From Paractinoplanes atraurantiacus (lineage in GTDB: Bacteria; Actinomycetota; Actinomycetes; Mycobacteriales; Micromonosporaceae): 64,000 nucleotides of DNA. Below, one piece after another: positions 16,637 to 23,749 of the stretch; within the stretch, counting starts at the first letter, position 1; the number at the start of each line of letters is the position of its first letter. Where the stretch lies: the NCBI RefSeq assembly GCF_900215205.1, contig NZ_OBDY01000024.1:72072-136071 (forward strand). The letters run 5' to 3'. The notes beneath the pieces were generated by a model. The model had not been told where the DNA came from. It was given only the letters and a program-made list of their open reading frames with translations, and did no database searches. A program made the position numbers and the translations under genes.

Positions 16637-17670
16637 CAGTCCTCCCCACCTGTGGTCGTGAACTTGTCGTAGTAGATGTGCTTCTCGGGCGTGCCCAGCG
16701 AGGCGAGCAACGGCATGGCCGCCTCGACCATCGGCGGGGGTCCGCAGAGGTACGCGTGTGCGCCGCTCAGATCGGCCTCGTACCGCTTGAGCACGTCGGT
16801 GATGAAGCCGACCTCGCCGTCCCACGACTCGCCCTCGGCGGGTTCGGAGAGGGCGGGCACGAACCGGAAACCGGGCAGCTTCTCCTTGAGCGCTTCGATC
16901 TCGGAGACGAAGCAAAGATCCTTGGCCGTACGGGCGCCGTAGTAGAACACTGCTTTGCGATCGATTCCGCGCTCGGCCATCGATCGCAGCAACCCGAGGA
17001 TCGGGGCCAGCCCGGCCCCGCCGCCGACGAAGATCAGGTCGCGATCCGGGGCGTCCCGGAGCGTGAAGACGCCGAACGGCCCGGTCAGCTCCAGCCTGTC
17101 TCCGGTCGTCAGCTGCCCGTCGAGGAAGGACGAGAAGACCCCGTCCGGGTAGACCTTGATGACGAACTCGAGCTCCCGGCCGTTGGTGCTCGCCATGGAG
17201 AAGGAGCGCGTCACCTCCGTACCGGGCACCTTGATGTCCATGTACTGCCCCGGGAAGAAGGTGATCTCGGAGGGCTCGATGAGCTTGAGCACGAGGTGGC
17301 GGAGGTCGTGTGTCACTTTCCCGATCGACACGACCTCGGCCACCGCGTTCACGATGGGCAGCCCCGAGCGGATCATCTCCTCGTCGAAGTTCAGCAGCTC
17401 GATCGTCACGTCCTCGTACACGTGCGCCCGGCACAGCAGGGTGAAGCCCTCCTCCTTCTCGTAGTCGGGCAGCGCGAACGTGGAGTAGCGGTCGAGCTCG
17501 ATGTCGTCGCCGTCGAGCACGAACGACTTGCAGGCCGCGCACTGGCCCTCCTTGCACCCGTGCATGAGCATCAGCCCCTGCTCGGACGCCTGGCGCAGCA
17601 CGGTCTGCTCCTCGTCGACCTCGATCTCGATGCCGACGGGCTCGAACCTCACCCGGTGCTTGTCGCCCAT
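16636..17670 (-). CDS. prmB: Monooxygenase reductase (2Fe-2S/FAD/NADH)
   Basis: 344 residues. N-terminal plant-type ferredoxin domain with cluster Cys at about 39, 44, 47 and 80 (HGCKEGQCAACKSF ... LLC). A ferredoxin-reductase FAD domain follows (RSFSMAS, about 189-195), then an NAD domain with VGGGAGLAPILGLL and a C-terminal YLCGPPPMVEAA. It passes electrons from NADH to the hydroxylase. It lies between the alpha and beta genes, which is the prm/mim order and not the methane-monooxygenase order. Confidence 0.92.
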   Translation of the reverse strand: MGDKHRVRFEPVGIEIEVDEEQTVLRQASEQGLMLMHGCKEGQCAACKSFVLDGDDIELDRYSTFALPDYEKEEGFTLLCRAHVYEDVTIELLNFDEEMIRSGLPIVNAVAEVVSIGKVTHDLRHLVLKLIEPSEITFFPGQYMDIKVPGTEVTRSFSMASTNGRELEFVIKVYPDGVFSSFLDGQLTTGDRLELTGPFGVFTLRDAPDRDLIFVGGGAGLAPILGLLRSMAERGIDRKAVFYYGARTAKDLCFVSEIEALKEKLPGFRFVPALSEPAEGESWDGEVGFITDVLKRYEADLSGAHAYLCGPPPMVEAAMPLLASLGTPEKHIYYDKFTTTGGED

Positions 17671-17673
17671 GTT

Positions 17674-19326
17674 CTATTCCGGCCGGGCGAAACGTCCGGC
17701 GGGGCCGCCCCGCACGTAGGAGGCGTGGAACGCGGCGCGCTCCTCGTCGGTCATCTGGTTGAGCAGCACGTTCGGGCTTTGCAGGTTCGGCATGCGGCGC
17801 AGGTGCTCCAGCGTCCACATCTTCTTGGGGTCGTCGAGGTTCAGGTGCGGCTGCGCGACCATGGTCTTGCCGTCGTCACGGACGAAGCCCATGTCCTGCA
17901 CGACGTCGGCCCAGTTCCAGCCGTGGTAGAGGGTCTCCCACTCGCGGGAACCGATCAGCTGGCCCATGTTCGGGGTGTTGCGGCCCTGGTAGACCGGGCG
18001 GAACGCCTCGGCGTCGGTCCAGCGGCAGGCCTCGTGGCAGTAGGTGCGCCACTGGCCGTCGACCTCGGCCATGACCATGTCCTCACGGACCAGGCACGGG
18101 ACCATGCAGGTCCAGCAGCGGTGCGGGTACTGGTAGTCCACGTCCTCGGCGACGATCGGGTGGTGCCCATTGGGCGTACTCAACCGGTTGTAGTTCTCCC
18201 ACCACTTGCCATAGCGGTCGTACCAGCCCGGGTACTTGTACTCGAACCACTCGAAGTCCTTGTCGGTCATCGGGTCGATCCGCCAGTAGTTGGCCAGCCA
18301 GCCGGTGGCGAAGAACTGGGCCACCTCGTGCACGTAGCCCTTGTTCCAGATCTGGTTCCACGCCTCCTCGATGAGGTCGTGCGGGATCACCAGGCCGTAC
18401 TTCTCCAGCGGCACCAGGTAGCTGCGGTAGTAGTCGTCGTAGATCCAGCGGCGCCACATCTCGGCGTACGACTCGCGGTCCTTGCGGCGGTCCTTCGTGC
18501 CGTACTCGATGAAGGTGCCGATCGCGGCGTCGACCACGCGGTGGTTGTTCCACCAGGCGTACCGCAGATCGCGCTCCAGCAGTTGATGGTTGCCCTCGTC
18601 GGCCAGCGCCATGAGCAGGGTGGCGTAGCCGTTGCTGATGTGCCGCGACTCGTCCGACTGCACCGAGTGGAAGACGGTCGGCAGCAGGTAGTCGCCGTTG
18701 GCGGCGGCCTCGGCCGGCATGGCCACGAACAGCGTGTTGGTGAACGCCGTCTCGGCCACGATGGTCAGGTAGATGCTGGCCGCGGTGATCGCGTCGCCGG
18801 TGATGAAACCCTCGGCGAACTGGCGGCCGATCGTGCCGCAGTAGTCGTTCTGGAAGTTGCGCAGGCTCGAGTTGAAGCCGGCCGGGTCGATGTAGTTGTT
18901 CATGTACAGGCGCTTGAGGTTCTGCTGGATCGTCGAGTGCCGTACCTCGTCGATCATCTGAATGGCCTGGCCGTTGTGCAGCTCCGGGTTGGGCACGTTG
19001 CGGAACAGCAGCGGCATGGCCCGCGCGGCCGAGATCTCCGGCAGCGGGATGATCGAGAGGAACAGCTTCTGCCACTCCAGCCAGCGCTCCTGCACCTGGC
19101 GGAACATGTTGCCGCGGATCGCGCCGTCGGAGGCGCCGTAGACCCGGTGGTCCTTCTCCTCCTGCATCGGGAAGTAGGACCGCAGCACCTGCTTGAGCGG
19201 GTCCTTCTTCTGTGCCTTGCGGAACGTGTAGTCAGTTCCGTAGTGCGAGACCGGCGTGTGGTACATCGGTTCCCAGGACAGCTCCTGGATCTTCTGATGA
19301 GCCCTGGCCACGCTCTGCCGACTCAT
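17674..19326 (-). CDS. prmA: Soluble diiron monooxygenase hydroxylase, alpha (catalytic) subunit
   Basis: 550 residues. Diiron ligands are assigned as Glu97, Glu127-x-x-His130, Glu192 and Glu226-x-x-His229 (motifs DEVRH and SDESRH). Their spacings of 30, 65 and 34 match those of the methane monooxygenase alpha subunit (E114, E144/H147, E209, E243/H246). Length and cluster order fit propane/acetone/phenol-hydroxylating group 5-like enzymes. A strong AGGAG precedes the ATG, next to a nested inverted repeat. First structural gene of the operon; the substrate is not fixed by sequence. Confidence 0.93.
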   Translation of the reverse strand: MSRQSVARAHQKIQELSWEPMYHTPVSHYGTDYTFRKAQKKDPLKQVLRSYFPMQEEKDHRVYGASDGAIRGNMFRQVQERWLEWQKLFLSIIPLPEISAARAMPLLFRNVPNPELHNGQAIQMIDEVRHSTIQQNLKRLYMNNYIDPAGFNSSLRNFQNDYCGTIGRQFAEGFITGDAITAASIYLTIVAETAFTNTLFVAMPAEAAANGDYLLPTVFHSVQSDESRHISNGYATLLMALADEGNHQLLERDLRYAWWNNHRVVDAAIGTFIEYGTKDRRKDRESYAEMWRRWIYDDYYRSYLVPLEKYGLVIPHDLIEEAWNQIWNKGYVHEVAQFFATGWLANYWRIDPMTDKDFEWFEYKYPGWYDRYGKWWENYNRLSTPNGHHPIVAEDVDYQYPHRCWTCMVPCLVREDMVMAEVDGQWRTYCHEACRWTDAEAFRPVYQGRNTPNMGQLIGSREWETLYHGWNWADVVQDMGFVRDDGKTMVAQPHLNLDDPKKMWTLEHLRRMPNLQSPNVLLNQMTDEERAAFHASYVRGGPAGRFARPE

Positions 19327-19333
19327 GAGTCAA

Positions 19334-19375
19334 CTCCTCACCTGTGGCTTTGTCTTCAAAGTTCCTTTCACAGGT
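19334..19375 (-). promoter_or_regulatory. prmA leader: nested stem-loops next to the Shine-Dalgarno
   Basis: On the minus strand, ACCTGTG (19369-19375) pairs with CACAGGT (19340-19346). Inside that loop CTTTG-AAGA-CAAAG (19348-19361) forms a second hairpin. The outer arm runs directly into the AGGAG ribosome site at 19334-19338. It could be a leader RNA structure that affects prmA translation, or a DNA operator. Confidence 0.45.
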
Positions 19376-19388
19376 CCGCACACCTCGC

Positions 19389-19405
19389 GGTCTCACATTG
19401 AGTCA
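19389..19405. promoter_or_regulatory. Activator-type palindrome, copy 2 (prmA promoter)
   Basis: GGTCTCA-CAT-TGAGTCA matches TGTCTCA-N3-TGAGACA with one change per arm. It lies 63 bp upstream of the prmA start and overlaps the 3' end of the 78-residue ORF. It is the likely binding site through which the divergent GAF/Fis regulator activates prmA. Confidence 0.6.
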
Positions 19406-19629
19406 GGCGGCTCCCCGAGCACCGCCGCCCGCAGTTCCGCCAGGTGCGCCCTGGACCGCTCGCCGACCTGACGGTCGCCCTCGGCGGCGGGCTGGATGCC
19501 CAGCGCGCGCAGAAGCTCGGCGGCCGGCGCGCCCGGATCAGCGCCACCCAGCGTGGGGTGCAGGCCCTGCGCAGCCAGATGGTGAAAAACGACGTTCACG
19601 ACAGTCCACGGGTTGAACGTCTCCTCCAT
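19393..19629 (-). CDS. Small protein of unknown function upstream of prmA
   Basis: 78 residues starting MEETFNPWTVVNVVFHHLAAQGLHP. No recognised domain; mildly acidic and Ala/Leu rich in the second half. It lies on the same strand as prmA, 66 bp upstream, and is flanked by palindrome copies 2 and 3. The coding-like composition and neat fit between the two sites favour a real gene, but there is no strong ribosome site. It may be the true first gene of the operon. Confidence 0.5.
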   Translation of the reverse strand: MEETFNPWTVVNVVFHHLAAQGLHPTLGGADPGAPAAELLRALGIQPAAEGDRQVGERSRAHLAELRAAVLGEPPDSM

Positions 19630-19661
19630 GACCCGAGTCCATCGCGCGATCGGGGAATCGG

Positions 19662-19678
19662 GGTCTCAACATGAGACA
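19662..19678. promoter_or_regulatory. Activator-type palindrome, copy 3 (regulator promoter)
   Basis: GGTCTCA-ACA-TGAGACA differs from the perfect copy at 9817 by one outer base. It lies in the divergent gap, 32 bp from the 78-residue ORF start and 63 bp from the regulator start. It could serve autoregulation and divergent activation. Confidence 0.65.
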
Positions 19679-19741
19679 GGTCCCCTGGACCCCTCGCGTA
19701 ACGTGTACGTAACGAGCGTCTCCCCGGGACAGGGGGACCCC

Positions 19742-21475
19742 ATGTCTCAGCAACCCGACCCGCCCGAACTGGCCAAGACGCGAGAGCAGTTCCTCACCAC
19801 CGAAGAGATCGACCCCCATGGCGTACGGGACGCGATCCTGGCCTCGTGGTGGCGGTCCCGGCGATGGAACGTGGCCGCCGACCACATAGCCCTGCCCTAC
19901 CAGCGCGATCCCGACGTGGACACGCCGCTGACCCGCAGCGCGCTGCCCGTGCTGCGACACCTGCGCGAACACCTGGACGGCCAGCCTGTCAGCATCATCC
20001 TGACCGACCCGACCGGCCTGGTGCTGACCCGCCTCGACGCGGGCCGCGACCTCGACGCCCACCTGGACAAGGTCAACCTGGCCCCGGGTTTCAGCTACGC
20101 CGAGGAATACGTGGGAACGAACGGCATCGGAACGGCGCTCGAAGGCGGCCGGCCGATGCATGTGTTCGGGCACGAGCACTACGCGGAGCACCTGGAGGAC
20201 CTGGCGTGCGCGGGCGTGCCGATCCACCACCCGATCACGGGGAAGACGGTGGGTGCGGTCGACCTGACATGCTGGCGCCGGGACGCGGATCCGCTGCTGC
20301 TGGCGCTGGCCAAGTCGACGGCCGGGCAGATCCAGCAGGCCATGCTGGCCGACAGCGGGGTCCGCGAGCTGGCGTTGCTCCAGGAATATCTGCGCACCTG
20401 CCGGCGTACGGCGGGAATCGTCTTCGCCCTGAACGACGACGTCGTGATGATGAACGACAACGCGCGGCACGCCCTCGACTTCGCCGAACAAGCGGTGCTG
20501 CTGGCCGAGGCGGCCGAGACGTTGTCGGGCCGAAACCCGACGGCGCCGACAGTGGTGGAGCTGCCCAGCGGCGTGAAGGCCCGGCTGTTCTGCCGCCCGG
20601 TACCCGTCTCCGGCGGCGTGGTCCACGTCAAAATCGCCGAGCGGCGTACGGGTACGACGGTGCCGGCCCCGGTCCGATTCCTGCCCAACCTGGTCGGCGC
20701 CGGCGGCCTGTGGCTGCGGGGATGTCAGCAGGTGCGGGCGGCCTACGCGGCGGGTGAGTGGCTGGCGCTGGAAGGCGAGCCCGGCGTGGGAAAACTGGCC
20801 CTGGTCCGGGCGATCCACGAGCCCGGCGCGCACTTCGCGGTGGTCGACGCCGCCGGCCGCACCTGGCTGAACGATATCCGGCGGGAGCTCCAGGAAGGCG
20901 AGGGCACCCTGGTCATCCAGCACGCCGACAAGGCGGGGCGCGCAAGTCTGCGCACGCTGTGCCGCCTGGTCGAGGAGGCGCCGGGGTCGCTGTGGATCGC
21001 GGTGACCTTCCACCAGGCCGTTCCGGAGCTGGCCGACCTGCTGCGCTTCTTCCCGACCACGGTGGAGTTGCCGCCGCTGCGCTACCACTTGGAGGACGTG
21101 CCGGCCCTGGTCCAGTTCTTCCTGGGCAAGCTGGTCCCGGACGGCCGCCTGGTCTGCTCCCCCGAGGCGATGCAGATGCTGAGCCGATCGAGCTGGCCGG
21201 GCAACGTGGAACAGCTGTGGCAGGTCCTGCGCAACATCGTCCAACATCGCCGAAGCGGCATCATCCTGCCGGCCGACCTGCCCCCGGAGTGCCGCACGGT
21301 CAGTCGGCGCTTGCTGAGCCCGTTGGAGGCCATGGAGCGGGACGCGATAGTCCGGAGCCTGCTGGACTGGAACGGCAACAAGGTGAAGGCGGCGGCGGCC
21401 CTGGGCATGTCCCGGGCCACCATCTACCGCAAGATCCACGACTACGGCATCGTGCACAATCCTGGGCGTGAATGA
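19742..21475 (+). CDS. mimR: GAF/AAA-like/Fis-HTH activator of the monooxygenase operon (MimR/AcoR type)
   Basis: 577 residues from the ATG at 19742, which has an AGGGGGA ribosome site; the frame extends upstream but over the operator. GAF-type sensor at about 70-200 (EEYVGTNGIGTALEGGRP, HPITGKTVGAVDLTCW). A degenerate AAA+ region runs about 315-500, with a P-loop-like GEPGVGK near 345 but no GAFTGA loop for sigma-54 contact. A C-terminal Fis HTH reads NKVKAAAALGMSRATIYRKI. This is the actinobacterial AcoR/MimR-type activator, which works without sigma-54. Divergent from prmA; the ligand is probably the substrate or its product. Confidence 0.85.
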   Translation: MSQQPDPPELAKTREQFLTTEEIDPHGVRDAILASWWRSRRWNVAADHIALPYQRDPDVDTPLTRSALPVLRHLREHLDGQPVSIILTDPTGLVLTRLDAGRDLDAHLDKVNLAPGFSYAEEYVGTNGIGTALEGGRPMHVFGHEHYAEHLEDLACAGVPIHHPITGKTVGAVDLTCWRRDADPLLLALAKSTAGQIQQAMLADSGVRELALLQEYLRTCRRTAGIVFALNDDVVMMNDNARHALDFAEQAVLLAEAAETLSGRNPTAPTVVELPSGVKARLFCRPVPVSGGVVHVKIAERRTGTTVPAPVRFLPNLVGAGGLWLRGCQQVRAAYAAGEWLALEGEPGVGKLALVRAIHEPGAHFAVVDAAGRTWLNDIRRELQEGEGTLVIQHADKAGRASLRTLCRLVEEAPGSLWIAVTFHQAVPELADLLRFFPTTVELPPLRYHLEDVPALVQFFLGKLVPDGRLVCSPEAMQMLSRSSWPGNVEQLWQVLRNIVQHRRSGIILPADLPPECRTVSRRLLSPLEAMERDAIVRSLLDWNGNKVKAAAALGMSRATIYRKIHDYGIVHNPGRE

Positions 21476-21974
21476 GCGTTTTCTCGTAGTCCACGATTAC
21501 GGCATGGGTGGCCTGTGGTGGTGGATCCATGCCCGGTCCGCACAGCAGATCATCGACACGTTCGCCGAGGTGGAGGTCGTCGAGGACCCGGAGATCGTGG
21601 CGCAGTTCGCCGACGACAACCTGGACGAGGTGGACATCGACGCTCCGGCCATGCCGCCCGGCCTGGACGGTCTGCGAGAGCAGCGCACGGCGCAACGCGG
21701 CCGCCCCGGTTACGGCGCGTTGGCCGGCCGGGAGCTCGTGTACTTGAGGCGCCCCTGGGACGACGAGCCGCACATCTACTTGGAGGAACTCGGCCCGGAC
21801 GGCCGCCGGCGGCGCCAGGTCGAGGTGTACCGCGACGGCACCGCAACCAGGAGCACCCCCGACGATTGGCCCCTCAACCCGCCGATCGATCTCCACGACC
21901 CCGATCTCGCACAATGGGAGATCAGCGCGGACGAGTTCGAGCGGGCATGGCAGCAAGCAAGAACCGAGAGCTGA
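21468..21974 (+). CDS. Hypothetical protein
   Basis: 168 residues with a GTG start overlapping the end of the regulator gene by 8 bp, so it is co-transcribed with it. Acidic, with Trp-rich N-terminus (DYGMGGLWWWIHARSAQQII) and the segments GRELVYLRRPWDDEPHIYLEEL and DLAQWEISADEFERAW. This resembles uncharacterised actinobacterial proteins but matches no family I can name. No signal peptide or membrane segment. Confidence 0.75.
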   Translation: MNERFLVVHDYGMGGLWWWIHARSAQQIIDTFAEVEVVEDPEIVAQFADDNLDEVDIDAPAMPPGLDGLREQRTAQRGRPGYGALAGRELVYLRRPWDDEPHIYLEELGPDGRRRRQVEVYRDGTATRSTPDDWPLNPPIDLHDPDLAQWEISADEFERAWQQARTES

Positions 21975-22223
21975 CACCATGCGCCATCACCGCAGTACGC
22001 CTGACGCTGAGTGCCTGCGTCCGGACCGCCCTGGCATCGAAACGCACACGCTCGCCGGCATTCCGGCTGTCCTGATCTCCCACGGGATCGAGGCTCGGAC
22101 GACCCGTTGCCCTCACCGGCCCGGCGATACGGTGGTCACGACGAAGGTAAGACTCCTGGCTGCGGGCAATGCCGCAAACGGCGGAGACGCTCGACCTTCG
22201 CGGTCAACGCACTGACCTGAGAG
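21975..22223. other. Intergenic stretch without a supported gene
   Basis: About 250 bp between the hypothetical gene (plus) and the flavoprotein (minus), which converge here. A 78-codon open frame at 21979 has no ribosome site, uneven codon use and no motif, so it is not called. No clear terminator hairpin was seen. Confidence 0.5.
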
Positions 22224-23633
22224 TTAGTCCCAGAAGTCGGATACGCCGAGTTGGCGTGCGGCGTTCAAGGCTGCGCGGCCGAGGACGTTGGTGTAGGTCG
22301 GGAAGGACAGTGGGATCCGGATGAACTGCTCCACCGGCATCGCCGCGGCCACGGCTACCGCTGCTACCTGGGCGATCTCCACCGCGCGCTCGCCGACGAT
22401 GTGGCAGGCGATCATCTGGTGGGTGGTGGTGTCGACGATGAGTTTGCAGAAGCCGGCGGGGCGGCCGTCGATGATCGGGCGCACCACGTCGGCGAAGTGT
22501 TCGGTGGCGACGACGACGTCGCGGTCGTGGCGGGCCTGCGCCTCGGTGGGGCCGATCTGGGCGTACTCGGGGTCGGTGAAACTGCCGATCGGGTTGGCCG
22601 GTGGGCTGAGCCGGGCGCCGCGGCCGGTCACCGCGTTGGTCGCGGCCAGGTAGCCGTCCTGCACCGCGTGGGGCACCAGCATCAAGCGGCCCGTGACGTC
22701 GCCGGCCGCGAAGACGTGCTCGGCGCTGGTCCGCAGCTCGGCGTCGACCTGCACGTAACCGCGCGCGTTGGTGTCCACGCCGGCGGCGCCCAGGTTCAGA
22801 CCCGCCGTGTCGGCCAGCCAGCCGATCGCGGCGACCGCCAGGGACGCCTCGGCGGTTTCCACCACGCCGTCCTTTGCGTAGACCATCCGTACGCCGGCCG
22901 GGACCTTTTCGAACCGTTCTATGCGGCCGAAGCCCTCGCGCACGTCGATGCCGGCGGCGCGGAACGCTTCCGCCATGACCCGTGAGACGTCCTCGTCCTC
23001 GGTGGCGAGGATCCGCGGGCCTGCTTCGAACAGCGTGACCCGGGTGCCGAGCTCGGCGAAGACCGACGCCACCTGCGCGCCCGTCGCCCCGGCGCCGATC
23101 ATCAGCAGGGATTCCGGCACCGAAGTCACCGCCCACGCGTCGCGCTGGGAGCCCACCAGCTCCGCGCCGGGCACCGGCAGGACCCGGTTCGTGCCACCGG
23201 CACAAACGATGACCTTGTCGCAGTGCAGGCGCAGCCCCGGCTCCGCTTCGATCGTGTGCGGATCGGTGAACCGGGCGGTCCCGGCGTGCTCGACGATGAT
23301 CACGCCGGCTTCCGCAAGCTCGGCGCGCATCATGGAGTGCTCGGCGACCTCGGCCACGACCTCCCGGACCCGGCCGAGCAGCCGGGGGAAGTCCAGGACG
23401 CTGTCGCCGACGTCGATGCCATAGCGGTGCAGGTGCCGCGCCTCCCGGCGCAGCCGGGCCGCCTGCGCGAGCGCGCGGACCGGGACCGGGCCTTCGGCGG
23501 CGGCCATCCCGCCCACCGCGTCCCGGGTGACGAGCACGGTCCGGGCGCCCAGGCGGGCCGCCCGCAGCGCCGCCGACAGGCCGGCCGGCCCGGCGCCGAG
23601 GACGCAGACGTCGGCGTTTTCCTCTGAGGTCAT
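22224..23633 (-). CDS. Flavoprotein disulfide reductase homologue lacking the redox cysteines
   Basis: 469 residues with the class I pyridine-nucleotide disulfide reductase layout. FAD motif GAGPAG (13-18), NAD(P) motif IGAGATGAQVASVFAELG (about 197), second FAD motif VFAAGDVTG (about 310), and dimerisation domain with FTDPEYAQIGPTEAQA. The active-site GGTCLNVGCIPSK is replaced by GGMAAAEGPVPVR (41-53), so both Cys are gone. The C-terminal His-x4-Glu dyad is replaced by SFPTYTNVLG. It cannot act as a dithiol reductase; transhydrogenase-like or quinone/metal reductase activity is possible. Last gene of a coupled operon behind the ClC channel. Confidence 0.85.
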   Translation of the reverse strand: MTSEENADVCVLGAGPAGLSAALRAARLGARTVLVTRDAVGGMAAAEGPVPVRALAQAARLRREARHLHRYGIDVGDSVLDFPRLLGRVREVVAEVAEHSMMRAELAEAGVIIVEHAGTARFTDPHTIEAEPGLRLHCDKVIVCAGGTNRVLPVPGAELVGSQRDAWAVTSVPESLLMIGAGATGAQVASVFAELGTRVTLFEAGPRILATEDEDVSRVMAEAFRAAGIDVREGFGRIERFEKVPAGVRMVYAKDGVVETAEASLAVAAIGWLADTAGLNLGAAGVDTNARGYVQVDAELRTSAEHVFAAGDVTGRLMLVPHAVQDGYLAATNAVTGRGARLSPPANPIGSFTDPEYAQIGPTEAQARHDRDVVVATEHFADVVRPIIDGRPAGFCKLIVDTTTHQMIACHIVGERAVEIAQVAAVAVAAAMPVEQFIRIPLSFPTYTNVLGRAALNAARQLGVSDFWD

Positions 23634-23749
23634 GTGACGCTCCCCGAATTGGAATCCGAAAGGACCTGAAGGAACATGAACAGGAGAATGCCCAAGGCCA
23701 CCGCCAGGACGATCACGGCGACGTACGGCAAGAATTCTTTTTTGTTCAT
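23630..23749 (-). CDS. 39-residue single-span membrane protein
   Basis: Reads MNKKEFLPYVAVIVLAVALG, then ILLFMFLQVLSDSNSGSVT and a stop. A charged N-terminus is followed by one hydrophobic helix of about 21 residues and a polar tail, like the small accessory subunits of membrane complexes. The start overlaps the ClC stop (ATGA) and the stop overlaps the flavoprotein start (ATGA), so all three are translationally coupled. Strong support for a real gene despite its size. Function unknown. Confidence 0.75.
   Translation of the reverse strand: MNKKEFLPYVAVIVLAVALGILLFMFLQVLSDSNSGSVT

Noticed and set aside
16678..19401. 907-codon open frame antisense to the monooxygenase alpha and reductase genes
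   Set aside because: The real genes on the minus strand have all diiron and Fe-S ligands; the antisense frame has no recognisable domain.
19327..19741. Sigma-54 (-24/-12) promoter expected from an NtrC-like regulator
   Set aside because: The regulator lacks GAFTGA, the host type lacks sigma-54, and no TGGCAC-N5-TTGC element is visible.
21979..22215. 78-codon open frame between the hypothetical gene and the flavoprotein
   Set aside because: No ribosome site, mixed codon use and no motif; better treated as intergenic.
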